Assembly: GCA_016860845.1 (NCBI GenBank)
Contig: BOKF01000030.1
Span: 48,073 to 112,072 of the forward strand
Length of the DNA: 64,000 nt
Direction of reading: 5' to 3'
Source: Chloroflexota bacterium
GTDB lineage: Bacteria > Chloroflexota > Anaerolineae > 4572-78 > J111
A program made the position numbers and the translations under genes. The notes under the pieces were generated by a model that saw only the letters and a list, made by a program, of their open reading frames with translations, was not told the DNA's origin and searched no databases. Below are positions 7,795 through 17,267 of this stretch, in pieces (position 1 is the first letter of the stretch; each line of letters starts with the position of its first letter).

Positions 7795-9870
7795 GTGCAA
7801 ACAATTTTTATTACCGTTCCCTATGAAAAAGCTGAAAAAGAAGTAGAGCTTTGGGCCAACGAAGAACGAAGTATCAATTTTCGGCGCGACCAGACCCGGG
7901 CCTGCCGCTGTACTTCAGCCTTTATGGCGCTTGAACTGAAGCGTTACCTGGCCCGAACGTTGAGAGCCGTTGAAATTTACTTCCTGGCTGCCCCGCCGGG
8001 AAGCGGCTTGACGATTGAACTCAAAATCGAACCCGGTCCAGCCGAAAACGGTGGGTTTGCTATCAGACCCTCGGGGCAGGGAGTTGTCATTCAGGGTAAA
8101 GACCGGGCAGGGCTGGTGTACGGAGTTTATGAACTGCTTCGCCACCAGGGGTGGCGCTGGTACGCGCCCGGCGCCACAGGGGAGCACGCGCCTGCACTGA
8201 GAGACGAGCTGGCGCTACCCCTGCAACCCCTTGATGGGCAGCCCGCCTTGCCGTGGCGAGGCTTTGATTTTGCCTTTGCTTCCATGGAGTCCGCCGAATT
8301 ACTGCTGTGGATGGCTCGTAATCGCCTGAACGTCTACGGCTGGCGGCCGGCCACAGGCCCGCTGGGCCGCAAGTTGGGTATGACCCCCCGTGTTGGCGGT
8401 CATATCTTTGAAACGATGCTCGACCCAGACCGACGTCTAATGTCAGGCGAGACATTATGGGAAGCGCATCAGCCCTGGTATGGTTTGCCGGCCCATGGCG
8501 AACGGCGTAAAGAATCGGCCTTACGAACTCAATTCTGCGTTTCTCAGGAAGACCTGATTGAGTTTCTCGGCGAGGAGATTCTTCAAAAGCTGATGGAGGA
8601 GTGGCGAGAAGCCGATATTATTGACATTTGGGGCTTCGATACCTGGGGTAGTACCTGTGCCTGTCCAGGTTGCCAATCGTTAGGTAATGCCACCGATCAA
8701 ACGCTCTATTTTCTATCGAGACTGCGCAATTTCCTGAATGGAATGCGCCGCCAGGGGAGGCTTGATCATGAGGTCAAACTGGCGGTTTGCGCCTACGAGG
8801 GTACCGCCACCCTGGCCGGACCGGAGCGGCCGTTTCCGGCGAATCTGCTTGAAGCCGGAGATTACTGCATCTTCTATCCCATTAGCCGCTGTTACGCGCA
8901 TGACCTGGCCGATACAGCGTGTGACAGAAATGTTCATTACCACACGGCCTTAACCCGTTGGCTGAAGCATCGCCCGGCCATGCCGGTGATTATCGGTGAA
9001 TATTACAATGTTTCCAAATGGCAGGATCTGCCGGTTCTCTTCACCACCCGCATGCAGCGAGACATTCCAGATTACGTGAGGGCCGGTGCGGCAGGTTTGA
9101 CCTATATGCACGTACCACTGGTTAACTGGGGGCTAAGGACAATCACCCAATTGTTGCACGCGCAGCTTGCCTGGGATATTTCAACCGATGGTGGCCTGCT
9201 TTTACAGGAATATTTCGCTCACCGCTACGGCCCTTATGCTGAAGCGATGCAGCAGGTATACGCCCATGTGGAACAAGCCTGGTTATATATCGCTCAGTGG
9301 CGGACCTGGGGACCGTCAAGTATCTTATCTCAACTTCTGGCCTGGGATGGCACCCCCCCGCCGGAGCCGCTGCCACTCAACGAACACTTTGCTTCCGCTG
9401 CCGCAGCCATTAGTAGTGGTCGCCGTTCCCTGCAACTCATGCAGGCTGCCGCAGCCATTCTGCATGAAATTCGGGCCAAAGAAAGAATAAGAGCGGCCCA
9501 GACAGCCGTCAAACCTGCCGGGCAAGGGGTGAACCCGCAAGAAGAACGAAATTTAACCCCGGAGAGTCCCTTTGAGTTACGACTTGATGAAGCCAAGCGG
9601 TCCCTGGTTTATGGTTTTGATACCATGATGTTGATGGTCGAACTATTAGCTTATCATGATGCCCTTTTTCGTCACGACGACGAAACTGCCGGGGTGGCCT
9701 GGAATCGGGTTGAGAACGCTGCTGGGGCATTAGACTCCTATTATGTACCCATCGGCTATGAATGGCCCGGGCCGGGCTTGGAGAGCTACGATGGCCTGAC
9801 CCGCTCCCAGTTGGGCCATGTTTTGCGCCTTTGCCGCAAATATCGCCTCAGCAAAAATGAAACCGCCTGA
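7795..9870 (+). CDS. DUF4838-type glycoside-hydrolase-fold protein
   Basis: 691 aa, GTG start, no signal peptide. An N-terminal alpha/beta domain (about residues 1-140, ending GLVYGVYELLRHQGWRWYAPG) resembles the non-catalytic N-domain of alpha-glucuronidases and hexosaminidases. A TIM-barrel-like region follows (PWRGFDFAFASMES, WGFDTWGSTCACPGC, YYNVSKWQDLP). This is the DUF4838 arrangement, usually annotated as an uncharacterised glycosidase relative. Catalytic residues could not be assigned with confidence. The context (cupin, LamG, hydroxyacid enzymes) suits handling of a uronate-containing glycan or its fragments. The absence of a secretion signal implies action inside the cell. Confidence 0.7.
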   Translation: MQTIFITVPYEKAEKEVELWANEERSINFRRDQTRACRCTSAFMALELKRYLARTLRAVEIYFLAAPPGSGLTIELKIEPGPAENGGFAIRPSGQGVVIQGKDRAGLVYGVYELLRHQGWRWYAPGATGEHAPALRDELALPLQPLDGQPALPWRGFDFAFASMESAELLLWMARNRLNVYGWRPATGPLGRKLGMTPRVGGHIFETMLDPDRRLMSGETLWEAHQPWYGLPAHGERRKESALRTQFCVSQEDLIEFLGEEILQKLMEEWREADIIDIWGFDTWGSTCACPGCQSLGNATDQTLYFLSRLRNFLNGMRRQGRLDHEVKLAVCAYEGTATLAGPERPFPANLLEAGDYCIFYPISRCYAHDLADTACDRNVHYHTALTRWLKHRPAMPVIIGEYYNVSKWQDLPVLFTTRMQRDIPDYVRAGAAGLTYMHVPLVNWGLRTITQLLHAQLAWDISTDGGLLLQEYFAHRYGPYAEAMQQVYAHVEQAWLYIAQWRTWGPSSILSQLLAWDGTPPPEPLPLNEHFASAAAAISSGRRSLQLMQAAAAILHEIRAKERIRAAQTAVKPAGQGVNPQEERNLTPESPFELRLDEAKRSLVYGFDTMMLMVELLAYHDALFRHDDETAGVAWNRVENAAGALDSYYVPIGYEWPGPGLESYDGLTRSQLGHVLRLCRKYRLSKNETA

Positions 9871-9925
9871 TTAGCTTAAGGTGGATGAAAACTTAATTTA
9901 ACCCAAAACGAGGAGGAACTCTTAA

Positions 9926-11629
9926 ATGTCGAACGAAGCGCTGGCTAATGGTTTGATTGCGCACTGGCCCTTTAGGCAGGATTTTGAAGACCGGGCCGGT
10001 CATGGCCTGAGTGTGCGCAATCATGGGGTCAAGCTGGGTGCTGAGGGGCCGGCGGGAAGGTCAGGGGCGGCCTTGTTCAATGGCAAAGATGCTTACCTGG
10101 AAGTCGAACACCATCCTGTATTGAACTTGGCTACGGAAGACTTTTCTGTTGCCGGTTGGGTTTATACCGAGGCCAATCGCAGCGACGTAGTTGGCAACAT
10201 TGTGAGTAAGTTTGATCCGCACACCCGCCGCGGCATGCAGCTTTACATGCTCAGCAGCACCGGCGTCACTTCGACCGCCCAGCCTAACTACCGCAATCTC
10301 CATTTTGGGATTGACAATGCCCGCTTCGACCGGGCCTGGGCCGACTGTGGCCGTCCCGGCAACGCCGTCCAAATCATGGCTTTGACCGTGGCCGGCGGCG
10401 CGCTTTATGCCAGCACCCTGGAAATTGGGGCGCAGGAAATGGGCCATCTGTGGCGGTATGAAGGCAATGGGCAGTGGCTTGACCTGGGGAATCCGCAGGG
10501 CTGCAATACCATTAGCTCTATCGTTGAGTTTGACGGCCAGATTTACTGCGGCCTGGGACGTTACATCGGTCAAGGGTCAGATTTGGGTGATTTGCCCAAT
10601 CGCATCCCCGGCGGCCAGGTTTACCGGCTTGAGGCGGACGGCCGTTGGGTTTTCTGTGGTCATCCTGGGGCAGAAGACGCCACGCCCGAAGATGACCACC
10701 TGCCCGATTTTAGCCAGCACGTTCATGCCAAAAGCCCCGAAGGCGTGGCCACCTCAGCCTTCAGCACCGGCAAAGCCGACGATGTCATCGGCCTGACGGT
10801 TTACCGCGGCAATCTCTACTGCACCAGCCATCATCGCCGCGGGGCTTTTGTCTATGAGGGCGGCCAGAACTGGAAGTATATCGGGCCGGATGAGCGCATC
10901 CTCAGCTTCACCGTTTATCACGACCACCTGTATGCCCTCATCAATGGCGGCCCCGTTTACCGTTACGAAGGCGGCGCCGAATGGACTCATTGCGGCCGCC
11001 CGGAGAAAGCGATTCAATCCTATTCAGCGGTGACTTGTGGCGGACAGCTCTATATCGGCACCTGGCCCGAAGCGGAGGTTTATCGGTACGACGGTGAAAA
11101 AACGTGGACGCCCATCACCAAAGAGGGCCGGGTTGGTTATGAACGAGAGCTGATGGCGACAGCCCTTTATAACGGCAAAGTTTACATCGGCTCTCTGCCG
11201 ATGGCCAATATCTGGCGGATGGATGGTCGAGACTTTACCTTCGTCGGCAACCTGGATGCAACCGCGACCTCGCTGCGGCGGGTCTGGTCAATGGCTGTTT
11301 ATCAGGGCCGGCTGTTTGCCGGCACGCTGCCCTCCGGGCGGGTTTATTCGATCGAAGCGGGTAAGCTGGCTACCTGGGACCATGTCTTTCCGGCCGGCTG
11401 GCATCACCTCGCCGCCATCAAACATCACGATGTTTTACAGCTCTATGTTGACGGCGGTCTGGTCGCCTCTGCTGCTGGCATCCGTCCCGATGGATATAAC
11501 CTGGATAATGAACAGCCCTTACAAATTGGTTTTGGGGCTTATGATTATTTCAAAGGGTCTATGAGTGATTTGCGCCTCTACCGGCGGGCTTTGACTGTCG
11601 GCGAGATCACGCAACTTGCCACAGCTTAA
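9926..11629 (+). CDS. LamG-fold protein with an inserted seven-bladed beta-propeller
   Basis: 567 aa, ATG with a strong AGGAGGA site. Residues 1-135 (GLIAHWPFRQDFED ... LHFGIDN) are the first half of a LamG/concanavalin-like jelly roll. The second half (GWHHLAAIKH ... LYVDGGLVAS ... SDLRLYRRALT) appears only at residues 490-567. Between them are seven repeats of about 50 residues with a conserved GGxLYxG/GxxYxG strand (for example DGQIYCG, RGNLYCT, GGQLYIG, NGKVYIG, QGRLFAG), as expected for a seven-bladed propeller. No signal peptide or catalytic motif is seen. It probably binds carbohydrate. It lies between the glycosidase-fold gene and the second LarA-like gene. Confidence 0.75.
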   Translation: MSNEALANGLIAHWPFRQDFEDRAGHGLSVRNHGVKLGAEGPAGRSGAALFNGKDAYLEVEHHPVLNLATEDFSVAGWVYTEANRSDVVGNIVSKFDPHTRRGMQLYMLSSTGVTSTAQPNYRNLHFGIDNARFDRAWADCGRPGNAVQIMALTVAGGALYASTLEIGAQEMGHLWRYEGNGQWLDLGNPQGCNTISSIVEFDGQIYCGLGRYIGQGSDLGDLPNRIPGGQVYRLEADGRWVFCGHPGAEDATPEDDHLPDFSQHVHAKSPEGVATSAFSTGKADDVIGLTVYRGNLYCTSHHRRGAFVYEGGQNWKYIGPDERILSFTVYHDHLYALINGGPVYRYEGGAEWTHCGRPEKAIQSYSAVTCGGQLYIGTWPEAEVYRYDGEKTWTPITKEGRVGYERELMATALYNGKVYIGSLPMANIWRMDGRDFTFVGNLDATATSLRRVWSMAVYQGRLFAGTLPSGRVYSIEAGKLATWDHVFPAGWHHLAAIKHHDVLQLYVDGGLVASAAGIRPDGYNLDNEQPLQIGFGAYDYFKGSMSDLRLYRRALTVGEITQLATA

Positions 11630-11648
11630 ACTGAATTTGGAGGGGGTT

Positions 11649-12872
11649 ATGGCAGCAATTCAGATACCCTGGGCGGCCTGGCACGGGGATTATCAAATCG
11701 AGTTGACTTTTCCAGCTTCCTGGGACGTGACAGAGGCGCGGATGCAGGATGCGCCTGCTCTGTCAGACACAGAAATTGGCGAGCGGCTCAAAACCCCGAT
11801 TGCTTCGGCGCCGCTCAGGCAATTAGCGCAGCACCGGCAGAATGTCGTTATTGTCGTCGAGGACATCACCCGTCCCACCCCCCTCTACCGCTTGCTGCCG
11901 CCGCTGTTGGCCGAGTTGGAAGCCGCCGGAATTCCCAGAGAGAGGGTCCGCATTTTGATCGGTTCGGCCTCACACCGGCCCAATACGCGGGAAGACGCGG
12001 TTAAAAAGCTGGGGCGCAAGATCGTGGAAACGGTCGAGGTGCGGAATCATCATCCCTACGAAAACCTGGTTTCGCTGGGCATGTCGGAACGGGGCACTCC
12101 CATCCTTATGAACCGGGATTTTGTCGAAGCCGACCTAAAAATTGCTATTGGCACAGTGGTGCCGCACGAGGATGCCGGCTTTGGCGGCGGAGCAAAAGTT
12201 GTCGGGATTGGCCTGGCCGGAGTGGAAACTTTGGCGGTGATTCACGGGCGCACGGTTGCCGAGGGACCGGTCGGCCTGGGCCGGCTTGAGGGGAATTTCT
12301 GCCGGGCCGATTTTGAGGATATTGCCCTCCGGGCCGGTCTGGAGCTAATCATCAATGTGGTGATTAATTCGCAGCGTGATATTGCCGGAGTTTTTGCCGG
12401 CCATCCAATTAAAGCCCATCGAGCCGCGGTGGCGCTGGCGCGGCATGTCTATGCGACGGACTTGCCGCGTGAAATGGATGTAGCCGTTTTCAATGCCTAT
12501 CCCAAAGATACCGAACTGATGCTAGGGTTTAACGCGCTCAATCCCGGTTATGGGATTGGCGAGCAGCTCGTCCAACCGGACGGCACGGTCGTGGTCACAA
12601 TGGCTGCCTCCGAAGGATATGGTTTTCATTCTATTAACACCCGCCAGGGATTTGCCTACAGCCCGGAGTTAGCCTGGGGGCGGCGTTTGATTGTCTATTC
12701 GCCCAACCTAACCCAGGCGGATATCCAACGCTTCTGCCCGGGGGGCACTTTACTCTTTAAGGAATGGCCGAGTCTCATCGAGATGTTGGAAGTGCAATAC
12801 CCCGGCCGGACCCGGGCCGTCGTGCTGCCCTATGGAACCATTCAGCTTGGCGGAGGCGAGCATACGAGCTAA
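11649..12872 (+). CDS. Second LarA-like (DUF2088) nickel-pincer racemase
   Basis: 407 aa from ATG 11649, chosen because GGAGGGGG lies just upstream and the family numbering then fits (D72/R75). An upstream TTG at 11616 is in frame but overlaps the previous gene. Active-site residues are present: H109 (SHRPNT), H173 (VVPH), cofactor lysine K183 (GGGAK) and H199 (VIH). It is clearly diverged from the LarA-like protein at 60-1328, so the two probably act on different 2-hydroxyacids. The dehydrogenase encoded 11 nt downstream could oxidise one stereoisomer of the product. Confidence 0.83.
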   Translation: MAAIQIPWAAWHGDYQIELTFPASWDVTEARMQDAPALSDTEIGERLKTPIASAPLRQLAQHRQNVVIVVEDITRPTPLYRLLPPLLAELEAAGIPRERVRILIGSASHRPNTREDAVKKLGRKIVETVEVRNHHPYENLVSLGMSERGTPILMNRDFVEADLKIAIGTVVPHEDAGFGGGAKVVGIGLAGVETLAVIHGRTVAEGPVGLGRLEGNFCRADFEDIALRAGLELIINVVINSQRDIAGVFAGHPIKAHRAAVALARHVYATDLPREMDVAVFNAYPKDTELMLGFNALNPGYGIGEQLVQPDGTVVVTMAASEGYGFHSINTRQGFAYSPELAWGRRLIVYSPNLTQADIQRFCPGGTLLFKEWPSLIEMLEVQYPGRTRAVVLPYGTIQLGGGEHTS

Positions 12873-12883
12873 GAGGTTTAGGG

Positions 12884-13846
12884 ATGAAAAAGATTATGGT
12901 CCTGGGCGCCATTTCCTTGAATGGTCATCAGCAAACCCGCCTGGCTGCCCATGGCGATTTGAAATTTCACCAACAGCTTCCTTCAAACCGAGCCGCCTTG
13001 CTGGAACTTTTGGAGGACGTTAATATTGCCCTCCTCTACGAAGTTCCCCTCGATAGTGACTTACTGAAAGCGGCCAGACATCTGGAAATGATTTCACTCT
13101 GGTCGGCTGGTTTTGATAATGTGGACCTTAAGGCCGCTCGAGAGTTGGGTATCACCGTCTGCCATGCGCCCGGCTGCTCGGCCACGGCCATTGCAGAGCA
13201 CACTATCGCTGCGGCAATTTACTTTACCCATCGGCTTGCTGAAGCCGACCGCCACGTACGGGCCGGGGGCTATTCATGGGAAGCCTTCAATACCCCCGAA
13301 CTGCGTGGACAGACCTTTGGGATCATCGGCCTGGGCCGTATTGGAACGCGGGTGGCCGAATATGCTCTGGCGTTGGGCTGTAGAGTGATCGCCTACACCC
13401 GCCGGCCTTCGCCGGAACGGGCGGCTGCCCTGGATCTTGCTTTTGTAGAGCTGAAAACCCTTCTTCGGGAGAGTGACATCATCTCACTTAATATTGCCTT
13501 GACCCCCGAAACAGCCGGTTTGATTGGCCAAAAAGAATTTGCCCAGATGGAGCGACGGCCCATTTTGATCAATACGGCCCGAGGCAAGGTGGTTGATCAA
13601 ACAGCTTTATTGACAGCTCTGGAAAGGGGGCAAATCCGGGCTGCGGCGCTGGATGTCTTATGTGAGGAGCCGCCGGATGTTAATGAACCCTTATTGAAAC
13701 TAGAGAATGTCTTGCTAACTCCCCACAGTGCGGGTTCCAGCCGCCAAGCCTTTGAGTGCCTGAGCGAGTTATGCGTTCAAAATGTCGAAGCTTTTTTGGC
13801 CGGAAAACCTCAGTATGTCATTACCCTGTCAACCACCTGTGCTTAA
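12884..13846 (+). CDS. D-isomer-specific 2-hydroxyacid dehydrogenase
   Basis: 320 aa from ATG 12884 (AGGTTTAGGG upstream); the reading frame is open further upstream but inside the LarA-like gene. The NAD-binding fold has GIIGLGRIGTRVAEYA (about residue 147) and YTRRP. The catalytic trio is visible: Arg in NTARGKVVD, Glu in CEEPPDVNEP, and His in LTPHSAG. The family oxidises or reduces 2-hydroxy/2-keto acids with D stereochemistry, for example glycerate, lactate or phosphoglycerate. Next to a racemase it could draw off the D isomer. The substrate is unassigned; no ACT domain is present, which argues against regulated SerA. Confidence 0.88.
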   Translation: MKKIMVLGAISLNGHQQTRLAAHGDLKFHQQLPSNRAALLELLEDVNIALLYEVPLDSDLLKAARHLEMISLWSAGFDNVDLKAARELGITVCHAPGCSATAIAEHTIAAAIYFTHRLAEADRHVRAGGYSWEAFNTPELRGQTFGIIGLGRIGTRVAEYALALGCRVIAYTRRPSPERAAALDLAFVELKTLLRESDIISLNIALTPETAGLIGQKEFAQMERRPILINTARGKVVDQTALLTALERGQIRAAALDVLCEEPPDVNEPLLKLENVLLTPHSAGSSRQAFECLSELCVQNVEAFLAGKPQYVITLSTTCA

Positions 13847-13875
13847 TGCAGCTTCCGAATAAGATAGGCTGGTTT

Positions 13876-14285
13876 GTATAATCCTGGGGGCCCCAGTCCG
13901 CCGCCCCAGGCGACTGCCCTATTTGTCATCCTTCAGTTTTGGCCGGTGGTGCTGCACCTGGTCAGCGTGGTCCGGTACGAGCGGCAGTCGTCGGCGACCA
14001 AATCTACGGGACCGGCAAGACCCGGGCCGAGGTGGCCCAAGTCAGCCAGGGTCAGACCCAATTGGTCGCCCTCGTCCCTGATTACGAAAGACGGACCGAC
14101 CGCTTCGGTCCCGCCGATTTCACTCTGTCCGCGGACGTCTTCAGCCTGACCTGCCCAAAGCCAATTTCCAGGTCCTGATGGCCACGGCCGCCTTCAGCCT
14201 ATGCCACCTCATTCGCTTGCAGTTCGCCCAGGCGACCCAATCTGGCTGCGGCTTAACCAGCCGCCCCAGGCCGGAGTCTGTCTGA
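13876..14285 (+). pseudogene. Decayed IS1182-type DDE transposase fragment
   Basis: One frame reads GDQIYGTGKTRAEV and DRFGPADFTLSADVFSLTCPK, typical of the central part of IS1182-like transposases, including the aspartate before xxYGTG. The frame then stops at 14176. A second frame continues with LPKANFQVLMATAAFSLCH and ends at 14283-14285, resembling the C-terminus of the same family. The region between is deleted and no intact ends were found. This fragment fills most of the 13847-14390 spacer; nothing else was recognised there. Confidence 0.55.
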
Positions 14286-14390
14286 TGACCGATTCAAAAC
14301 CGACCAGCAATGCTAAGTTTGACCGATTTTGGGCTAATACAGAACAATCAGAGTGCCAAGCCGAAAACGGCTTTGAAGCAGACTGACAGG

Positions 14391-15173
14391 CTACGTCGCC
14401 ATCCACGAATTCCACCAGGTATCGGCCCAATATTTCAAGGTGCCGTCATTCCAACGATAGCCCATGAAGTTATTGAGCCAATTCAAAAAACGCGCGTCGC
14501 CCGGAAAAACTGCCGGATACCCATACTCTAAATTAAGGATCTCCCGTTCCCCTTGTTCATTCCGCACAAAGTCACAGTCACTTAGCCGTTCCAAGGCGAC
14601 CCGGGTGACCCCATCTTCAACCAAGGCATCGGCCCGGCCGGATGTAAGCAGGGTGGGTGGCCGCTGATCTTCGATAATCCGGGCTTTAGGGAATAAACGG
14701 CGGGCAAGTTCGACGTTAGAGGAACCATGCCAACTGCCAATGGTCACCGCTTCCGAGTTGAGATCATCTTTTCGTTTAATCGGACCGTTTTTGCGGGCAA
14801 TCGCGACCACCTCAATCCGCTGCAAGCGGTGATGAGAAAAGTCAACCAACAAGCCGCGCAGGGAGGTATTGGTATGCTTGGGCAGCAGATCGGCTTTACC
14901 GTCGAGGAAGGCCGGAATTTGCTCGGGCCAGGGCAGGTCTACCCATTCCACCTCAACGCCCAGGTCCTGTGCCACCATCTTGCCTAATTCACAAGCCACG
15001 CCGGCGGGTTGGCCTGTGTCCGGATCAATATAGAATTCTGGAGGTGGTCCCTCGGTTGGGGGCGGGCTAAATTCGACCAAAACGCGGAGTTTACCTCTGG
15101 CAAAGACCTCTTGCAGCGTATCTCGCGTGCCTCGGACCTGGTAAGCTTTACCGATTAAATCACGTTCATTCAT
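14391..15173 (-). CDS. Family 3 amino-acid-binding-protein fold without signal peptide
   Basis: 260 aa. The fold is that of glutamine/cystine-type binding proteins (LRVLVEFSPPPTEG ... GVACELGKMVAQDLGVEVEWVDLPWPEQIPAFLDGKADLL ... RFLNWLNNFMGY). The N-terminus MNERDLIGKAYQVRGTRD is hydrophilic, so no export signal is visible and no better upstream start was found. It is the last gene of the operon, 19 nt after the M24 peptidase gene. It is a close paralogue of the protein at 19550-20290, which is also unsignalled. It may be a cytoplasmic sensor, an enzyme of the PheC-like cyclohexadienyl dehydratase type, or a non-classically exported binder. Confidence 0.8.
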   Translation of the reverse strand: MNERDLIGKAYQVRGTRDTLQEVFARGKLRVLVEFSPPPTEGPPPEFYIDPDTGQPAGVACELGKMVAQDLGVEVEWVDLPWPEQIPAFLDGKADLLPKHTNTSLRGLLVDFSHHRLQRIEVVAIARKNGPIKRKDDLNSEAVTIGSWHGSSNVELARRLFPKARIIEDQRPPTLLTSGRADALVEDGVTRVALERLSDCDFVRNEQGEREILNLEYGYPAVFPGDARFLNWLNNFMGYRWNDGTLKYWADTWWNSWMAT

Positions 15174-15192
15174 GGCTTGTTGTTCCTTTCTT

Positions 15193-16302
15193 TTAATTGG
15201 TAATAATTTTGGTTAGGTAAGGCGTCAAAACTTCATAACCATCTTCGGTAACGAGGAGAGTGTCCTCGATGGTAATGGGCAGATCGCGCTCCGGGTGAGG
15301 GTAATGCAGGCCAGGATCAATGGTGAAGACCATCCCCGGTTGTAGGACCACCCTGGAGCCATACTGGAGCAGGGGTTGCTCGTGAAGGGGAGCCAAACCA
15401 ATTCCATGCCCGATCCGCCAGGGTTGGGGATAGCCGGTGCGCGCCACAAGGCGGCATGCTTCTTTATGAATATCCTCAGCCCGCACCCCCGGCCGAATCA
15501 TCCGGTATAACTGCTCGCGGGTATCCAGGATAAGATCGTAGACGCGGCCCAAATCCGGGGAGATGCTCCCGACAAAGATGGTCCGGGCGGCGTCACTGTG
15601 GTAGTTCTTGTAGGCCCCGCCCAAATCGCAGCAGATAATATCACCCTCACGCATCTCCCGCTGCAGAAAGTGGCGGAACAGATCCATGGGGTTGGCCACG
15701 GTTCCATTGGCGGTCATGGCCATGGTCACAGCCACCGCCACCTCAATGCCTGGCGTACCTACCCTGGCTGCTTCGTGGCAGGCCTTAAAGCCGGCCATGC
15801 TGGCCTCACACGCTTTGCGCAGCAGGGATAATTCCAACTCGTCCTTGATCATGCGTAAATCATCAATCGCCGTCTGGCAGTCGATCAGTTCGGCATGGGG
15901 GGCAGCCTCGGCCACCAAGTTACGTTCGGCGCTCCACAGGCTGGCCTCGCTGCCCAAACGCCCGCTGATCAGGCCGGCGTCTTGCAGCGCCTGGCGCAAG
16001 ATTGGCCGGACATCTTGACCATCCTCGTAGATACGGACATCAGTCACCCAGGTATCAGCATAAGCGGCGATATCCCGGTGCATGCTGTTCATGATAGCAA
16101 CAGCGGGACCCTTTTTCGGGATGACCACGCCGGTCAACCAGATAGGCCAGCCACTGCTGTAGCCGCTAAAGCCCGTAAAGTAAAACATGGTCGGCCCGGC
16201 GGAAAGATAGATCCCATCGAGCTGCTGCTCGGCCATTTTCCGGCGCAGCTTTTCAACCCGGCCTTCATAATTGTGGCGAATATCTCCAGTAACCAAGCTC
16301 AT
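15193..16302 (-). CDS. M24-family metallopeptidase (Xaa-Pro aminopeptidase/creatinase-like)
   Basis: 369 aa. The N-terminal creatinase-like domain (about residues 12-145) is followed by a pita-bread catalytic domain. Metal ligands are seen in CDLGGAY (Asp), HSDAART (Asp), GHGIGL (His) and TIEDTLLVTEDG (Glu). The other glutamate position reads TIDPGLHY, with Asp where Glu is usual, so metal binding may be altered. The family contains dipeptidases, prolidases and creatinases. In an operon with amino-acid transporters and a ureohydrolase, a role in cleaving an imported peptide, amide or guanidino compound is plausible. Confidence 0.85.
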   Translation of the reverse strand: MSLVTGDIRHNYEGRVEKLRRKMAEQQLDGIYLSAGPTMFYFTGFSGYSSGWPIWLTGVVIPKKGPAVAIMNSMHRDIAAYADTWVTDVRIYEDGQDVRPILRQALQDAGLISGRLGSEASLWSAERNLVAEAAPHAELIDCQTAIDDLRMIKDELELSLLRKACEASMAGFKACHEAARVGTPGIEVAVAVTMAMTANGTVANPMDLFRHFLQREMREGDIICCDLGGAYKNYHSDAARTIFVGSISPDLGRVYDLILDTREQLYRMIRPGVRAEDIHKEACRLVARTGYPQPWRIGHGIGLAPLHEQPLLQYGSRVVLQPGMVFTIDPGLHYPHPERDLPITIEDTLLVTEDGYEVLTPYLTKIITN

Positions 16303-16327
16303 AAGGTGGTCCTCTTTTAATCTTAAG

Positions 16328-17257
16328 CTATCTACCCTGATGGGGAAGGTCCTGGTAAGGAAGTGGGACTGTTCGCTCTTTCTGCATCTGGTTGAGCATC
16401 ACCGTTAAACTCCCGGCCAGAACAAGCATCCCGCCGATAAAAGTATAGGTCGAGACAGATTCACCCAGCAACCACCAGGCTAAAAGTGAAGCCGATACCG
16501 GCTCTAAGTAGCCCACGACAGCGGCTGAACCGGCTGGCACCACCCGCAAACCGGTTAGCATTAAGGTGTGGGCGACTACGCCGTAGAGCAAACCGGCCAG
16601 AACCATGAACATGATATTCTGGCCCGAAATACTCTCCGGTCTATCCCCGAACAAAAAGAAGGGAGCCAGGATAAGCGCTCCCAGCGAGGCCTCAACCAGC
16701 AAGATGAGGCGGCTGGGGATAACTGGATCAAAGCTTTTGAGCAGCACCCGCTTGATCGCCACACTCAAACTGACAAAACCGGCCAGCAGCAGGCCGGGCA
16801 GGTCCCCGGTCGAGGCTGGCCCCAATTCGGGCAAAACTAAGACGATAATGCCCAGCAGGGCAGTCAAGGCTGCGCCGATCGAACCCATCGTCATTCGTTC
16901 CCCCAGAAAGCGGTAGGCCAGCAGCATGGTATAGATAGGAAAGAGATAGGCCACGACGATAACCTTGGCAATTGGCGCCAGAAAAACGGCGCTAATAAAA
17001 GCTACAGTGTCCATAGCTCTTAATATCCCCAGCACCAACAAACGGTAAAGCGTAGATTGGTTTTGCAGCAGCCGCGGGTAGCGGTGCAAGGCTCGCCCCT
17101 GCCAGGTTAGCAGGATGACCGCGGCGATGGCCTGAGTCCAAAAGGCTATCGTGAGCGGCGGCAGCGTAATCTGGCGAAACATAATTCCATCGGTGCTAAA
17201 CACGAGGACTCCAGCGACGATCGCCAACCAGCCAATTCCTGAAAAGTGGCGTCTCAA
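16328..17257 (-). CDS. EamA-family (DMT superfamily) transporter
   Basis: 309 aa, about ten hydrophobic helices in two EamA repeats (about residues 10-140 and 155-295). The second repeat shows GYLEPVSASLLAWWLLGES, typical of the family. The start is TTG 17257, with AGGAGAG about 17 nt upstream. EamA proteins usually export amino acids or metabolites. It sits between the MFS and M24 genes, with spacings of 10-25 nt, in the amino-acid operon. Its substrate is unknown. Confidence 0.85.
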   Translation of the reverse strand: MRRHFSGIGWLAIVAGVLVFSTDGIMFRQITLPPLTIAFWTQAIAAVILLTWQGRALHRYPRLLQNQSTLYRLLVLGILRAMDTVAFISAVFLAPIAKVIVVAYLFPIYTMLLAYRFLGERMTMGSIGAALTALLGIIVLVLPELGPASTGDLPGLLLAGFVSLSVAIKRVLLKSFDPVIPSRLILLVEASLGALILAPFFLFGDRPESISGQNIMFMVLAGLLYGVVAHTLMLTGLRVVPAGSAAVVGYLEPVSASLLAWWLLGESVSTYTFIGGMLVLAGSLTVMLNQMQKERTVPLPYQDLPHQGR

Positions 17258-17267
17258 AATGTTGGGG

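Noticed and set aside
12764..12883. Longer N-terminus for the hydroxyacid dehydrogenase
   Set aside because: The 40 extra codons overlap the LarA-like gene; ATG 12884 begins at the family's usual first strand.
14201..14386. 61-aa frame after the transposase remnant
   Set aside because: It is a shadow of the decayed transposase C-terminus in another frame, with no independent support.
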